From assembly GCF_002814235.1 (NCBI RefSeq), contig NZ_PHSU01000040.1, positions 1 through 64,000 of the forward strand: a stretch of DNA of 64,000 bases, given 5' to 3'. This DNA is from Pseudomonas sp. QS1027 (lineage in GTDB: Bacteria > Pseudomonadota > Gammaproteobacteria > Pseudomonadales > Pseudomonadaceae). The position numbers and the translations under genes were made by a program. Position 1 is the first letter of the stretch; every line of letters starts with the position of its first letter. This document shows, in pieces, positions 26,354 to 33,952 of this stretch. A model generated the notes under the pieces. It was not told the DNA's origin, made no database searches, and saw nothing but the letters and a program-made list of their open reading frames with translations.

Positions 26354-26659
26354 ATGGCCAAGAAGAGCATGAAAAACCGTGAGCTGAAGCGTCAGCTCAC
26401 CGTTGCCAAGTACGCCACCAAGCGTGCAGCACTGAAAGCTATCATCGTCGATCTGAACGCAAGTCCAGAAGCACGTTGGGAAGCTTCGGTAGCCCTGCAG
26501 AAGCAGCCACGTGACGCAAGCGCCTCGCGCATGCGTAACCGCTGCCGCATCACTGGTCGTCCGCACGGCGTTTACCGCAAGTTCGGCCTCGGCCGTAACA
26601 AGCTGCGTGAAGCGGCCATGCGTGGTGACGTACCAGGTCTGGTTAAAGCCAGCTGGTAA
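26354..26659 (+). CDS. rpsN: 30S ribosomal protein S14 (zinc-free form)
   Basis: S14 is a 30S head protein. The 101-residue protein begins MAKKSMKNRELKRQL; an upstream in-frame ATG inside rplE is rejected. It lacks the two CXXC pairs of the short zinc form, so it is the long, zinc-independent type. It is the last gene before a hairpin and an internal promoter, and so ends the first half of the spc operon. Confidence 0.97.
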   Translation: MAKKSMKNRELKRQLTVAKYATKRAALKAIIVDLNASPEARWEASVALQKQPRDASASRMRNRCRITGRPHGVYRKFGLGRNKLREAAMRGDVPGLVKASW

Positions 26660-26722
26660 GCCATACCGCCCAAGTCGTGGTGGTCGGACTCGCAAGAACC
26701 GACCATCGGTGACCTTGAGTAT

Positions 26723-26750
26723 GAATCAAGCCCCTTTTGGGGCTTGATTC
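26723..26750 (+). terminator. Perfect hairpin between rpsN and rpsH
   Basis: GAATCAAGCCCC, loop TTTT, GGGGCTTGATTC: a perfect 12-bp inverted repeat. There is no T run after it. It may act as a terminator, an mRNA 3'-end stabiliser or, as DNA, an operator, because its right arm contains the -35 box of the following promoter. Confidence 0.7.
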
Positions 26751-26772
26751 ATTTCTGGGGTGTGTCTAGAAT
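26744..26772 (+). promoter_or_regulatory. Internal promoter of the spc operon upstream of rpsH
   Basis: TTGATT (26744-26749) and TAGAAT (26767-26772) with a 17-base spacer, in the 211-base rpsN-rpsH gap. The -35 box is embedded in the preceding palindrome. Bases 26773-26870 form a leader with no gene. Confidence 0.7.
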
Positions 26773-26870
26773 GACCGGCTCGCCTGAGCCTGCACTTTTT
26801 ACGTGTGGAGATACTCGGCGACAGTTGTAGCCGCAAGGCTAATTCTTTTTGTATCAGGAGCGTCTAGCCC

Positions 26871-27263
26871 ATGAGTATGCAGGACCCGTTAGCGGACATG
26901 CTAACTCGAATCCGTAATGCCCAGATGGCTGAAAAGTCCGTCGTAAGCATGCCGTCTTCCACGTTGAAGGTGGCTGTAGCAAAAGTCCTGAAGGACGAAG
27001 GTTACATCGCGGGTTATCAGATCAGCAGCGAAACCAAGCCGTTGCTATCCATCGAGCTGAAATACTTCGAAGGCCGTCCGGTCATCGAGGAAGTGAAGCG
27101 CGTTAGCCGTCCAGGCCTGCGTCAGTACAAGTCCGTTGAAGATCTGCCGAAAGTTCGTGGCGGTCTTGGCGTGTCTATCGTCTCCACCAACAAAGGTGTG
27201 ATGACGGATCGTGCTGCGCGCGCTGCCGGTGTCGGCGGCGAAGTTCTTTGCACTGTGTTCTAA
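26871..27263 (+). CDS. rpsH: 30S ribosomal protein S8
   Basis: S8 is a primary 16S rRNA-binding protein and the translational repressor of the spc operon in E. coli. The 130-residue protein begins MSMQDPLADMLTRIRN and ends with the conserved VGGEVLCTVF. Here it starts the second, separately promoted half of the spc operon. Confidence 0.97.
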   Translation: MSMQDPLADMLTRIRNAQMAEKSVVSMPSSTLKVAVAKVLKDEGYIAGYQISSETKPLLSIELKYFEGRPVIEEVKRVSRPGLRQYKSVEDLPKVRGGLGVSIVSTNKGVMTDRAARAAGVGGEVLCTVF

Positions 27264-27275
27264 GGGGGGATAAGC

Positions 27276-27809
27276 ATGTCTCGCGTCGCTAAGAACCCCG
27301 TTAAGCTGCCAGCCGGTGTCGAAGTCAAATTCGCAGGCCAACAGCTTTCGGTGAAGGGTGCCAAGGGTACTCTTGAACTGAACATCCATTCGTCCGTTGA
27401 GATCGTTGAAGAAGCTGGTGAGCTGCGTTTCGCTGCTCGCAATGGCGATCAACAAACTCGCGCAATGGCCGGTACCACGCGTGCGTTGGTAAACAACATG
27501 GTCCAAGGCGTAAGCCAAGGCTTCGAGCGCAAGCTCCAGCTGGTCGGTGTTGGTTACAAAGCGCAAGCAAAAGGCACGGTTTTGAACCTGGCCCTTGGCT
27601 TCTCGCACCCAGTGGATTACGAACTGCCGGAAGGCATCACCGCTGAGACCCCTAGCCAAACCGATATCCTGATCAAGGGCATCGATAAGCAGCTGGTAGG
27701 TCAGGTGGCCGCTGAGATCCGCGACTTCCGTCCACCAGAGCCGTACAAAGGCAAAGGTGTGCGCTACGCGGACGAAGTCGTCCGTCGTAAAGAAGCCAAG
27801 AAGAAGTAG
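27276..27809 (+). CDS. rplF: 50S ribosomal protein L6
   Basis: L6 lies near the sarcin-ricin loop and factor-binding site. The 177-residue protein has the duplicated fold and the C-terminal motif IRDFRPPEPYKGKGVRY. It is complete and spaced 12 bases after rpsH. Confidence 0.97.
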   Translation: MSRVAKNPVKLPAGVEVKFAGQQLSVKGAKGTLELNIHSSVEIVEEAGELRFAARNGDQQTRAMAGTTRALVNNMVQGVSQGFERKLQLVGVGYKAQAKGTVLNLALGFSHPVDYELPEGITAETPSQTDILIKGIDKQLVGQVAAEIRDFRPPEPYKGKGVRYADEVVRRKEAKKK

Positions 27810-27819
27810 GGCATAGCAA

Positions 27820-28170
27820 ATGACCGACAAAAAAGTTACTCGACTGCGTCGCGCTCGCAAAGCACGCCTGAAAATGCACGAACTCGAAGTCGTGCGTCTC
27901 TGCGTGTTCCGCTCTTCGCAGCACATCTACGCCCAGGTCATTTCGGCCGACGGCAACAAAGTCCTGGCAAGTGCCTCGACTTTGGACAAAGAACTGCGTG
28001 ATGGTGCCACTGGCAACATCGACGCGGCCACTAAGGTTGGCCAGCTGGTCGCTACGCGTGCTAAAGCCGCTGGCGTCTCGCAGGTGGCTTTCGACCGCTC
28101 TGGCTTCAAGTACCACGGCCGCGTCAAGGCGCTGGCTGATGCTGCTCGTGAAGCTGGGCTGGAGTTCTAA
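27820..28170 (+). CDS. rplR: 50S ribosomal protein L18
   Basis: L18 binds 5S rRNA in the central protuberance. The 116-residue protein ends with the family signature FDRSGFKYHGRVKALADAAR and GLEF. It is followed by rpsE after 3 bases. Confidence 0.97.
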   Translation: MTDKKVTRLRRARKARLKMHELEVVRLCVFRSSQHIYAQVISADGNKVLASASTLDKELRDGATGNIDAATKVGQLVATRAKAAGVSQVAFDRSGFKYHGRVKALADAAREAGLEF

Positions 28171-28173
28171 GTT

Positions 28174-28674
28174 ATGTCAAATAACGACCAAAAGCGCGAC
28201 GAAGGCTACATCGAGAAGCTGGTTCAAGTTAACCGCGTAGCCAAAACCGTTAAAGGCGGCCGTATCTTCACCTTCACCGCGTTGACCGTGGTAGGTGATG
28301 GTAAGGGCCGTGTAGGCTTCGGCCGTGGCAAGTCACGTGAAGTGCCTGCCGCGATCCAGAAGGCTATGGAAGCTGCTCGCCGCAACATGATCCAGGTGGA
28401 CCTGAACGGTACCACTCTGCAGTACGCCATGAAGTCCGCCCACGGCGCTTCGAAGGTTTACATGCAGCCTGCTTCTGAAGGTACCGGTATCATCGCTGGC
28501 GGCGCTATGCGTGCTGTCCTCGAAGTCGCTGGTGTCCAGAACGTTCTGGCCAAGTGCTACGGCTCGACTAACCCGGTAAACGTGGTTCACGCCACTTTCA
28601 AAGGTTTGAAAGCTATGCAGTCCCCTGAGTCCATTGCTGCCAAGCGCGGCAAAACTGCAGCGGAGATCCGTTGA
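28174..28674 (+). CDS. rpsE: 30S ribosomal protein S5
   Basis: S5 forms part of the mRNA entry site and affects accuracy; spectinomycin resistance maps to its N-terminal loop. The 166-residue protein has the double-stranded-RNA-binding fold (LVQVNRVAKTVKGGR) and a C-terminal domain. The loop residues appear wild type. Confidence 0.97.
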   Translation: MSNNDQKRDEGYIEKLVQVNRVAKTVKGGRIFTFTALTVVGDGKGRVGFGRGKSREVPAAIQKAMEAARRNMIQVDLNGTTLQYAMKSAHGASKVYMQPASEGTGIIAGGAMRAVLEVAGVQNVLAKCYGSTNPVNVVHATFKGLKAMQSPESIAAKRGKTAAEIR

Positions 28675-28676
28675 TC

Positions 28677-28853
28677 ATGGCAACTGTAAAAGTAACGCTG
28701 ATCAAAAGCATGACCGGCCGCATCCCTAACCACAGACTGTGCGTTAAGGGTCTGGGTCTGCGTCGCATCGGTCACACTGTAGAAGTCCTGGATACTCCCG
28801 AGAATCGCGGGATGATCAACAAGGCTTACTACATGCTGCGTGTAGAGGGTTAA
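28677..28853 (+). CDS. rpmD: 50S ribosomal protein L30
   Basis: L30 is a small 50S protein absent from some bacteria. The 58-residue protein starts MATVKVTLIKSMTGR; a TTG two codons upstream is also in frame but does not fit the family. It follows the rpsE stop by two bases. Confidence 0.96.
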   Translation: MATVKVTLIKSMTGRIPNHRLCVKGLGLRRIGHTVEVLDTPENRGMINKAYYMLRVEG

Positions 28854-28856
28854 TCG

Positions 28857-29291
28857 ATGAAACTCAATGATCTGAGTCCAGCGCCGGGTTCCCGTCGCGA
28901 AAAGCATCGTCCGGGCCGTGGTATCGGTAGCGGTTTGGGTAAGACTGGTGGCCGCGGCCACAAAGGTCAGACCTCCCGCTCCGGTGGCACCATTGCTCCA
29001 GGCTTTGAAGGCGGCCAACAGCCGCTGCATCGTCGCCTGCCGAAGTTCGGTTTCGTTTCCCTGAAAGCCATGGACCGCGCAGAAGTGCGTCTGTCCGAGC
29101 TGGCCAAAGTGGACGGCGACATCGTCACCGTGCAGTCCCTGAAAGATGCCAGCGTGATCAACCAGAACGTACAGCGTGTGAAAATCATGCTGTCGGGCGA
29201 AGTGACTCGCGCAGTAACTATCAAGGGCATCGCAGCCACCAAAGGTGCGCGTGCGGCTATCGAAGCAGCTGGCGGCAAGTTCGAGGAATAA
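28857..29291 (+). CDS. rplO: 50S ribosomal protein L15
   Basis: L15 binds late-assembling 23S regions. The 144-residue protein has the Gly/Arg-rich N-terminal extension (GRGIGSGLGKTGGRGHKGQ) and begins MKLNDLSPAPG. Its stop codon is directly followed by the secY ATG. Confidence 0.97.
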   Translation: MKLNDLSPAPGSRREKHRPGRGIGSGLGKTGGRGHKGQTSRSGGTIAPGFEGGQQPLHRRLPKFGFVSLKAMDRAEVRLSELAKVDGDIVTVQSLKDASVINQNVQRVKIMLSGEVTRAVTIKGIAATKGARAAIEAAGGKFEE

Positions 29292-30620
29292 ATGGCTAAG
29301 CAAGGTGCTCTCTCAGCGCTCAGCAAAGGCGGGTTATCCGAGCTCTGGGCTCGACTGCGTTTTCTATTCCTGGCGATTATCGTCTACCGGATAGGCGCGC
29401 ACATCCCAGTTCCTGGTATCAACCCGGACCGGCTGGCGGACCTGTTTCGACAGAATGAGGGGACCATTCTTAGCTTGTTCAACATGTTTTCCGGCGGCGC
29501 GCTGGAGCGGATGAGCATCTTTGCACTGGGGATCATGCCGTACATTTCGGCATCGATCATCATGCAACTGATGAGCGCCGTCAGCCCGCAGCTGGAGCAG
29601 TTGAAGAAGGAAGGTGAGGCTGGTCGTCGTAAGATCAGCCAATACACCCGCTATGGCACCGTCGTCCTGGCACTGGTTCAAGCCATTGGCATGTCCATTG
29701 GCCTGGCTAACCAGGGCGTCTCGTTTAGTGCTGGCTTCAGCTTCCATTTCGTTGCGGTGTCCACTTTTGTGGCCGGCGCGATGTTCATGATGTGGCTGGG
29801 TGAGCAGATTACCGAGCGCGGTGTTGGTAACGGTATCTCGATGTTGATTTTTTCGGGTATCGTCGCCGGTCTTCCGAGAGCAATCGGGCAGTCTTTCGAG
29901 TCTGCACGTCAGGGCGATATCAACATCTTCGCGCTGGTTGCCATCGGTTTGCTGGCAGTAGCGATCATCGGTTTCGTGGTGTTCATTGAGCGTGGCCAGC
30001 GTCGTATTGCTGTTCACTACGCCAAGCGTCAGCAGGGCCGCAAGGTCTTCGCTGCGCAGACCAGCCACCTGCCGCTGAAAGTGAATATGGCCGGTGTTAT
30101 TCCTGCTATCTTCGCGAGCAGCATTTTGCTGTTCCCGGCTTCGCTGGGTGCCTGGTTCGGTCAGTCTGAAGGTATGGGCTGGTTGCAGGACATCTCGCAG
30201 TCGATCGCTCCTGGTCAGCCGTTGAATATTCTGCTGTTTAGTGCAGGGATTATTTTCTTCTGCTTCTTCTATACGGCGTTGATGTTCAATCCGAAAGACG
30301 TAGCGGAAAACCTGAAGAAGTCCGGTGCCTTTATTCCGGGTATCCGTCCAGGCGAGCAGTCAGCGCGCTACATTGATGGCGTTCTGACCCGTTTGACCAT
30401 GTTCGGTGCTCTTTATATGACGGCCGTGTGCTTGCTGCCCCAGTTCCTGGTGGTTGCGGCAAACGTTCCGTTCTACCTTGGCGGGACCTCGTTGCTGATC
30501 GTGGTCGTGGTTGTGATGGACTTCATGTCCCAAGTACAATCGCACCTCGTTTCGCACCAGTACGAATCCCTGATGAAGAAAGCCAACCTGAAGGGTTACG
30601 GCAGCGGCATGCTGCGCTGA
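29292..30620 (+). CDS. secY: Preprotein translocase channel SecY
   Basis: SecY is the pore of the Sec translocon in the inner membrane. The 442-residue protein has ten predicted membrane helices, the periplasmic plug region after helix 1, and cytoplasmic loops with conserved arginines that bind SecA and ribosomes. It is translated immediately after rplO with no spacing, suggesting coupling. Confidence 0.97.
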   Translation: MAKQGALSALSKGGLSELWARLRFLFLAIIVYRIGAHIPVPGINPDRLADLFRQNEGTILSLFNMFSGGALERMSIFALGIMPYISASIIMQLMSAVSPQLEQLKKEGEAGRRKISQYTRYGTVVLALVQAIGMSIGLANQGVSFSAGFSFHFVAVSTFVAGAMFMMWLGEQITERGVGNGISMLIFSGIVAGLPRAIGQSFESARQGDINIFALVAIGLLAVAIIGFVVFIERGQRRIAVHYAKRQQGRKVFAAQTSHLPLKVNMAGVIPAIFASSILLFPASLGAWFGQSEGMGWLQDISQSIAPGQPLNILLFSAGIIFFCFFYTALMFNPKDVAENLKKSGAFIPGIRPGEQSARYIDGVLTRLTMFGALYMTAVCLLPQFLVVAANVPFYLGGTSLLIVVVVVMDFMSQVQSHLVSHQYESLMKKANLKGYGSGMLR

Positions 30621-30644
30621 CCCATAAGGTTCGAGGAGTTGGTG

Positions 30645-30761
30645 ATGAAAGTTCGTGCATCGGTGAAAAAGCTGTGCCGTAACTGCAAGATTATTCGCCG
30701 CGAAGGTGTGGTTCGAGTAATTTGCAGCGCGGAACCGCGTCACAAACAGCGCCAAGGCTGA
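30645..30761 (+). CDS. rpmJ: 50S ribosomal protein L36 (zinc-binding form)
   Basis: A 38-codon gene between secY and rpsM encodes [17 protein letters not shown] and ends EPRHKQRQG. It has the three cysteines and one histidine (C11, C14, C27, H32-33 region) of the zinc ribbon, so it is the zinc-containing type. It is the smallest ribosomal protein and is last in the spc operon. A ribosome-binding site (GAGG) is 12 bases upstream. Confidence 0.96.
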
Positions 30762-30778
30762 GTGTGATCTGCTTGAAG

Positions 30779-30802
30779 CCCAGCAGCTAGTGCGCTGCTG
30801 GG
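30779..30802 (+). terminator. Hairpin after rpmJ
   Basis: CCCAGCAGC (30779-30787) pairs with GCTGCTGGG (30794-30802), a 9-bp stem with a 6-base loop, followed by T-rich TTGATTATTTGTT. It probably ends the spc transcript partly. Its T-rich flank doubles as the -35 element of the next promoter. Confidence 0.72.
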
Positions 30803-30831
30803 TTGATTATTTGTTATTACAGCGATATTAT
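30803..30831 (+). promoter_or_regulatory. Promoter of the alpha operon (rpsM)
   Basis: TTGATT (30803-30808) and TATTAT (30826-30831) with a 17-base spacer lie directly after the rpmJ hairpin, 60 bases before rpsM. It would drive rpsM-rpsK-rpsD-rpoA-rplQ. The remaining leader is short, and no S4-binding pseudoknot like that of E. coli was demonstrated. Confidence 0.65.
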
Positions 30832-30890
30832 CTCGCGCCCTATTTCTTGGCTTCCGGGGCGTAGGTAGCTGTCAATTGGAGTCCCACTGA

Positions 30891-31247
30891 ATGGCCCGTA
30901 TTGCAGGCGTTAACATTCCAGATAACAAGCACACTGTTATCTCGCTGACCTACATCTATGGTGTTGGTCGCACTACTGCACAGAAAATTTGTGCAGTGAC
31001 TGGGGTCAACCCAGCCGCAAAGATCAAGGATCTGAGCGACGAGCAGATTGAACAGCTGCGTGGCGAAGTGGCGAAGTTCACCACTGAAGGTGACCTGCGT
31101 CGCGAAATCAACATGAAAATCAAACGCTTGATGGACCTGGGCTGCTACCGCGGTCTGCGCCATCGTCGTGGTCTGCCAGTACGCGGTCAGCGTACCAAGA
31201 CCAACGCGCGTACTCGCAAAGGTCCGCGTAAGCCGATCCGCAAGTAA
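30891..31247 (+). CDS. rpsM: 30S ribosomal protein S13
   Basis: S13 contacts P-site tRNA and forms bridges to the 50S. The 118-residue protein begins MARIAGVNIPDNKHTVISL and ends with a basic tail (RTKTNARTRKGPRKPIRK). It is the first gene of the alpha operon. Confidence 0.97.
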   Translation: MARIAGVNIPDNKHTVISLTYIYGVGRTTAQKICAVTGVNPAAKIKDLSDEQIEQLRGEVAKFTTEGDLRREINMKIKRLMDLGCYRGLRHRRGLPVRGQRTKTNARTRKGPRKPIRK

Positions 31248-31277
31248 TCGCACCAGCGAATCGACAGGAATCTAGTC

Positions 31278-31667
31278 ATGGCAAAACCTGCTGCTCGTCC
31301 TCGTAAGAAAATTAAAAAGACAGTGGTTGATGGCATCGCCCACATCCACGCGTCTTTCAACAACACCATCGTGACCATTACCGACCGTCAAGGTAACGCT
31401 CTTTCTTGGGCTACCTCCGGTGGTTCGGGTTTCCGCGGTTCCCGCAAGTCCACCCCGTTCGCTGCTCAAGTAGCTGCTGAACGTGCTGGTCAAGCTGCGC
31501 TGGAATACGGCCTGAAAAACCTCGACGTCAACGTCAAAGGTCCAGGTCCAGGTCGTGAGTCCGCTGTCCGTGCATTGAACGGCTGTGGCTATAAGATCGC
31601 CAGCATCACCGACGTGACGCCAATCCCGCACAACGGGTGCCGTCCGCCGAAGAAGCGCCGCGTGTAA
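31278..31667 (+). CDS. rpsK: 30S ribosomal protein S11
   Basis: S11 lies on the 30S platform near the mRNA exit. The 129-residue protein has NTIVTITDRQGNALSWATS and the conserved C-terminal DVTPIPHNGCRPPKKRRV. It is complete. Confidence 0.97.
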   Translation: MAKPAARPRKKIKKTVVDGIAHIHASFNNTIVTITDRQGNALSWATSGGSGFRGSRKSTPFAAQVAAERAGQAALEYGLKNLDVNVKGPGPGRESAVRALNGCGYKIASITDVTPIPHNGCRPPKKRRV

Positions 31668-31685
31668 TCCAGGAGATTGTAAAGA

Positions 31686-32306
31686 ATGGCTCGTTACATT
31701 GGTCCAAAATGCAAACTGGCTCGTCGCGAAGGCACCGATCTCTTCCTGAAGAGCGGCGTGCGCGCTATCGAATCCAAGTGCAACATCGAAGCAGCACCTG
31801 GTATCCACGGCCAACGCCGCGGTCGCCAGTCCGACTACGGCACCCAACTGCGTGAAAAGCAGAAGGTCCGTCGTATTTATGGCGTTCTTGAGCGTCAGTT
31901 CAGCGGCTACTACAAAGAAGCTGCCGGCCGTAAAGGCGCAACCGGTGAAAACCTGTTGCAACTGCTCGAATGCCGTCTGGACAACGTTGTATACCGTATG
32001 GGTTTTGGCTCGACTCGTGCCGAATCCCGTCAACTGGTATCGCACAAGTCGATCAGCGTTAACGGCAAAACCGTCAACGTCCCGTCCTACCAGGTTCGTG
32101 CTGGTGACGTGGTAGCTATTCGTGAGAAAGCTAAGAATCAACTGCGCATTGTCCAGGCTCTCGATCTGTGTGCCCAGCGTGGCCGCGTAGAATGGGTAGA
32201 AGTGGACACTGAGAAGAAGTCGGGCGTTTTCAAGAACGTGCCTGCTCGCAGTGACCTCTCCGCCGACATCAACGAAAGCCTGATTGTCGAGCTCTACTCC
32301 AAGTAA
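31686..32306 (+). CDS. rpsD: 30S ribosomal protein S4
   Basis: S4 initiates 30S assembly and in E. coli represses the alpha operon. The 206-residue protein has the S4 RNA-binding domain (about 95-160, CRLDNVVYRMGFGSTRAE). The N-terminal region has only two cysteines, so it is the zinc-free type. Confidence 0.97.
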   Translation: MARYIGPKCKLARREGTDLFLKSGVRAIESKCNIEAAPGIHGQRRGRQSDYGTQLREKQKVRRIYGVLERQFSGYYKEAAGRKGATGENLLQLLECRLDNVVYRMGFGSTRAESRQLVSHKSISVNGKTVNVPSYQVRAGDVVAIREKAKNQLRIVQALDLCAQRGRVEWVEVDTEKKSGVFKNVPARSDLSADINESLIVELYSK

Positions 32307-32328
32307 GGGCTAGAAAATAGGTGCATCC

Positions 32329-33330
32329 ATGCAGATTTCGGTAAATGAGTTCCTGACACCCCGTCACATTGACGTGCAGGTTGTCAGTCCAACCCGCGCT
32401 AAGATCACCCTCGAGCCTCTCGAGCGTGGTTTTGGCCACACCCTGGGCAACGCGCTGCGCCGCATCCTGTTGTCCTCAATGCCAGGCTGTGCAGTAGTCG
32501 AGGCCGAGATTGACGGTGTGCTCCACGAGTACAGCGCCATCGAAGGTGTACAGGAAGACGTCATTGAAATCCTGTTGAACCTTAAAGGTCTGGCTATCAA
32601 GCTGCACGGCCGTGACGAAGTTACGCTGACCTTGTCGAAGAAGGGTTCGGGGGTGGTTACCGCTGCCGATATTCAGCTGGATCATGATGTCGAGATCGTT
32701 AATCCCGATCACGTAATCGCCAACCTGGCGTCTAACGGCGCCTTGAACATGAAGCTCACCGTAGCTCGTGGTCGTGGTTATGAACCAGCAGACTCGCGTC
32801 AGAGCGATGAAGACGAAAGCCGCAGCATCGGTCGCTTGCAGCTCGACTCTTCGTTCAGCCCGGTTCGCCGTATCGCTTACGTGGTGGAAAACGCCCGTGT
32901 CGAGCAGCGTACCAACCTGGACAAACTGGTTATTGATCTGGAAACCAACGGTACCCTGGATCCTGAAGAGGCTATCCGCCGCGCTGCAACCATCCTGCAA
33001 CAGCAGTTGGCTGCGTTCGTCGACCTCAAAGGTGACAGTGAGCCAGTGGTTATCGAGCAAGAAGACGAGATCGATCCGATCCTGCTTCGCCCGGTTGACG
33101 ATCTGGAACTGACTGTACGTTCGGCCAACTGCCTTAAGGCGGAAAACATCTACTACATCGGCGACCTGATTCAGCGTACCGAAGTAGAGCTGTTGAAGAC
33201 TCCGAACCTGGGCAAGAAATCCTTGACTGAAATCAAGGACGTTCTGGCCTCCCGCGGTCTGTCCCTCGGCATGCGCCTCGACAACTGGCCGCCTGCAAGT
33301 CTTAAGAAGGACGACAAGGCGACTGCCTGA
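32329..33330 (+). CDS. rpoA: DNA-directed RNA polymerase alpha subunit
   Basis: The alpha dimer starts polymerase assembly and its C-terminal domain binds UP elements and activators. The 333-residue protein has the N-terminal domain (about 1-235, with HTLGNALRRILLSSMPG), a flexible linker and the C-terminal domain (about 250-325) containing the helix-hairpin-helix segment RTEVELLKTPNLGKKSLTEI. It lies between rpsD and rplQ. Confidence 0.98.
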   Translation: MQISVNEFLTPRHIDVQVVSPTRAKITLEPLERGFGHTLGNALRRILLSSMPGCAVVEAEIDGVLHEYSAIEGVQEDVIEILLNLKGLAIKLHGRDEVTLTLSKKGSGVVTAADIQLDHDVEIVNPDHVIANLASNGALNMKLTVARGRGYEPADSRQSDEDESRSIGRLQLDSSFSPVRRIAYVVENARVEQRTNLDKLVIDLETNGTLDPEEAIRRAATILQQQLAAFVDLKGDSEPVVIEQEDEIDPILLRPVDDLELTVRSANCLKAENIYYIGDLIQRTEVELLKTPNLGKKSLTEIKDVLASRGLSLGMRLDNWPPASLKKDDKATA

Positions 33331-33372
33331 TCGTCGTAATCACCGAACGTAGTGTTTGGTAAGGAATGAACC

Positions 33373-33759
33373 ATGCGTCATCGTAAAAGTGGTCGTCACC
33401 TGAGCCGCACCAGCTCGCACCGCAAGGCCATGTTTCAAAACATGGCGGTGTCGCTGTTCGAGCACGAGCTGATCAAAACGACTCTGCCAAAAGCCAAAGA
33501 ACTGCGTCGCGTTGCTGAGCCGCTGATCACTCTGGCCAAAGTAGATAGCCTGGCTAACCGCCGTCTGGCTTTCGACCGTACTCGTTCGAAAGCTATCGTT
33601 GGTAAGCTCTTCAACGACCTGGGCAAGCGTTACGCTACCCGTGAGGGTGGCTACCTGCGCATCCTCAAGTGCGGTTTCCGCACTGGCGACAACGCGCCTA
33701 TGGCGTACGTCGAGTTGGTTGATCGTGCTACTGCCGGCGAAGCTGTATCTGCCGAGTAA
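33373..33759 (+). CDS. rplQ: 50S ribosomal protein L17
   Basis: L17 lies at the tunnel exit rim. The 128-residue protein begins MRHRKSGRHLSRTSSHRKAM and is complete. It is the last gene of the alpha operon and is followed by a strong terminator. Confidence 0.97.
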   Translation: MRHRKSGRHLSRTSSHRKAMFQNMAVSLFEHELIKTTLPKAKELRRVAEPLITLAKVDSLANRRLAFDRTRSKAIVGKLFNDLGKRYATREGGYLRILKCGFRTGDNAPMAYVELVDRATAGEAVSAE

Positions 33760-33779
33760 GACGTCAGTCTGAAACAAGA

Positions 33780-33804
33780 AACCGGGCCTAGTGCCCGGTT
33801 TTTT
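33780..33804 (+). terminator. Terminator of the ribosomal protein cluster
   Basis: AACCGGGC, loop, GCCCGGTT followed by a run of Ts: a strong intrinsic terminator directly after rplQ. Confidence 0.92.
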
Positions 33805-33833
33805 GTTGTCTGCTATCAAGCAAATATCGTTCG

Positions 33834-33870
33834 ATAGCGTATTTCTATGAATGACAATTACTTAATGAAT
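33834..33870 (+). promoter_or_regulatory. Candidate OxyR site upstream of katA
   Basis: ATAG (33834-33837), 7 bases, CTAT (33845-33848) exactly fits half of the OxyR pattern ATAG-N7-CTAT-N7-ATAG-N7-CTAT. The second half (AATT, then GAAT, at the right 7-base spacing) matches only partly. katA is an OxyR target in P. aeruginosa, which supports the idea; the binding itself is inference. Confidence 0.45.
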
Positions 33871-33952
33871 TTGTCCCCCGTCATATTCATGGTCAATACT
33901 CCCTCTCAGCCGATTAGCCGGCAGCACCAAGACCGAGAGAGGAAGGACAAGC

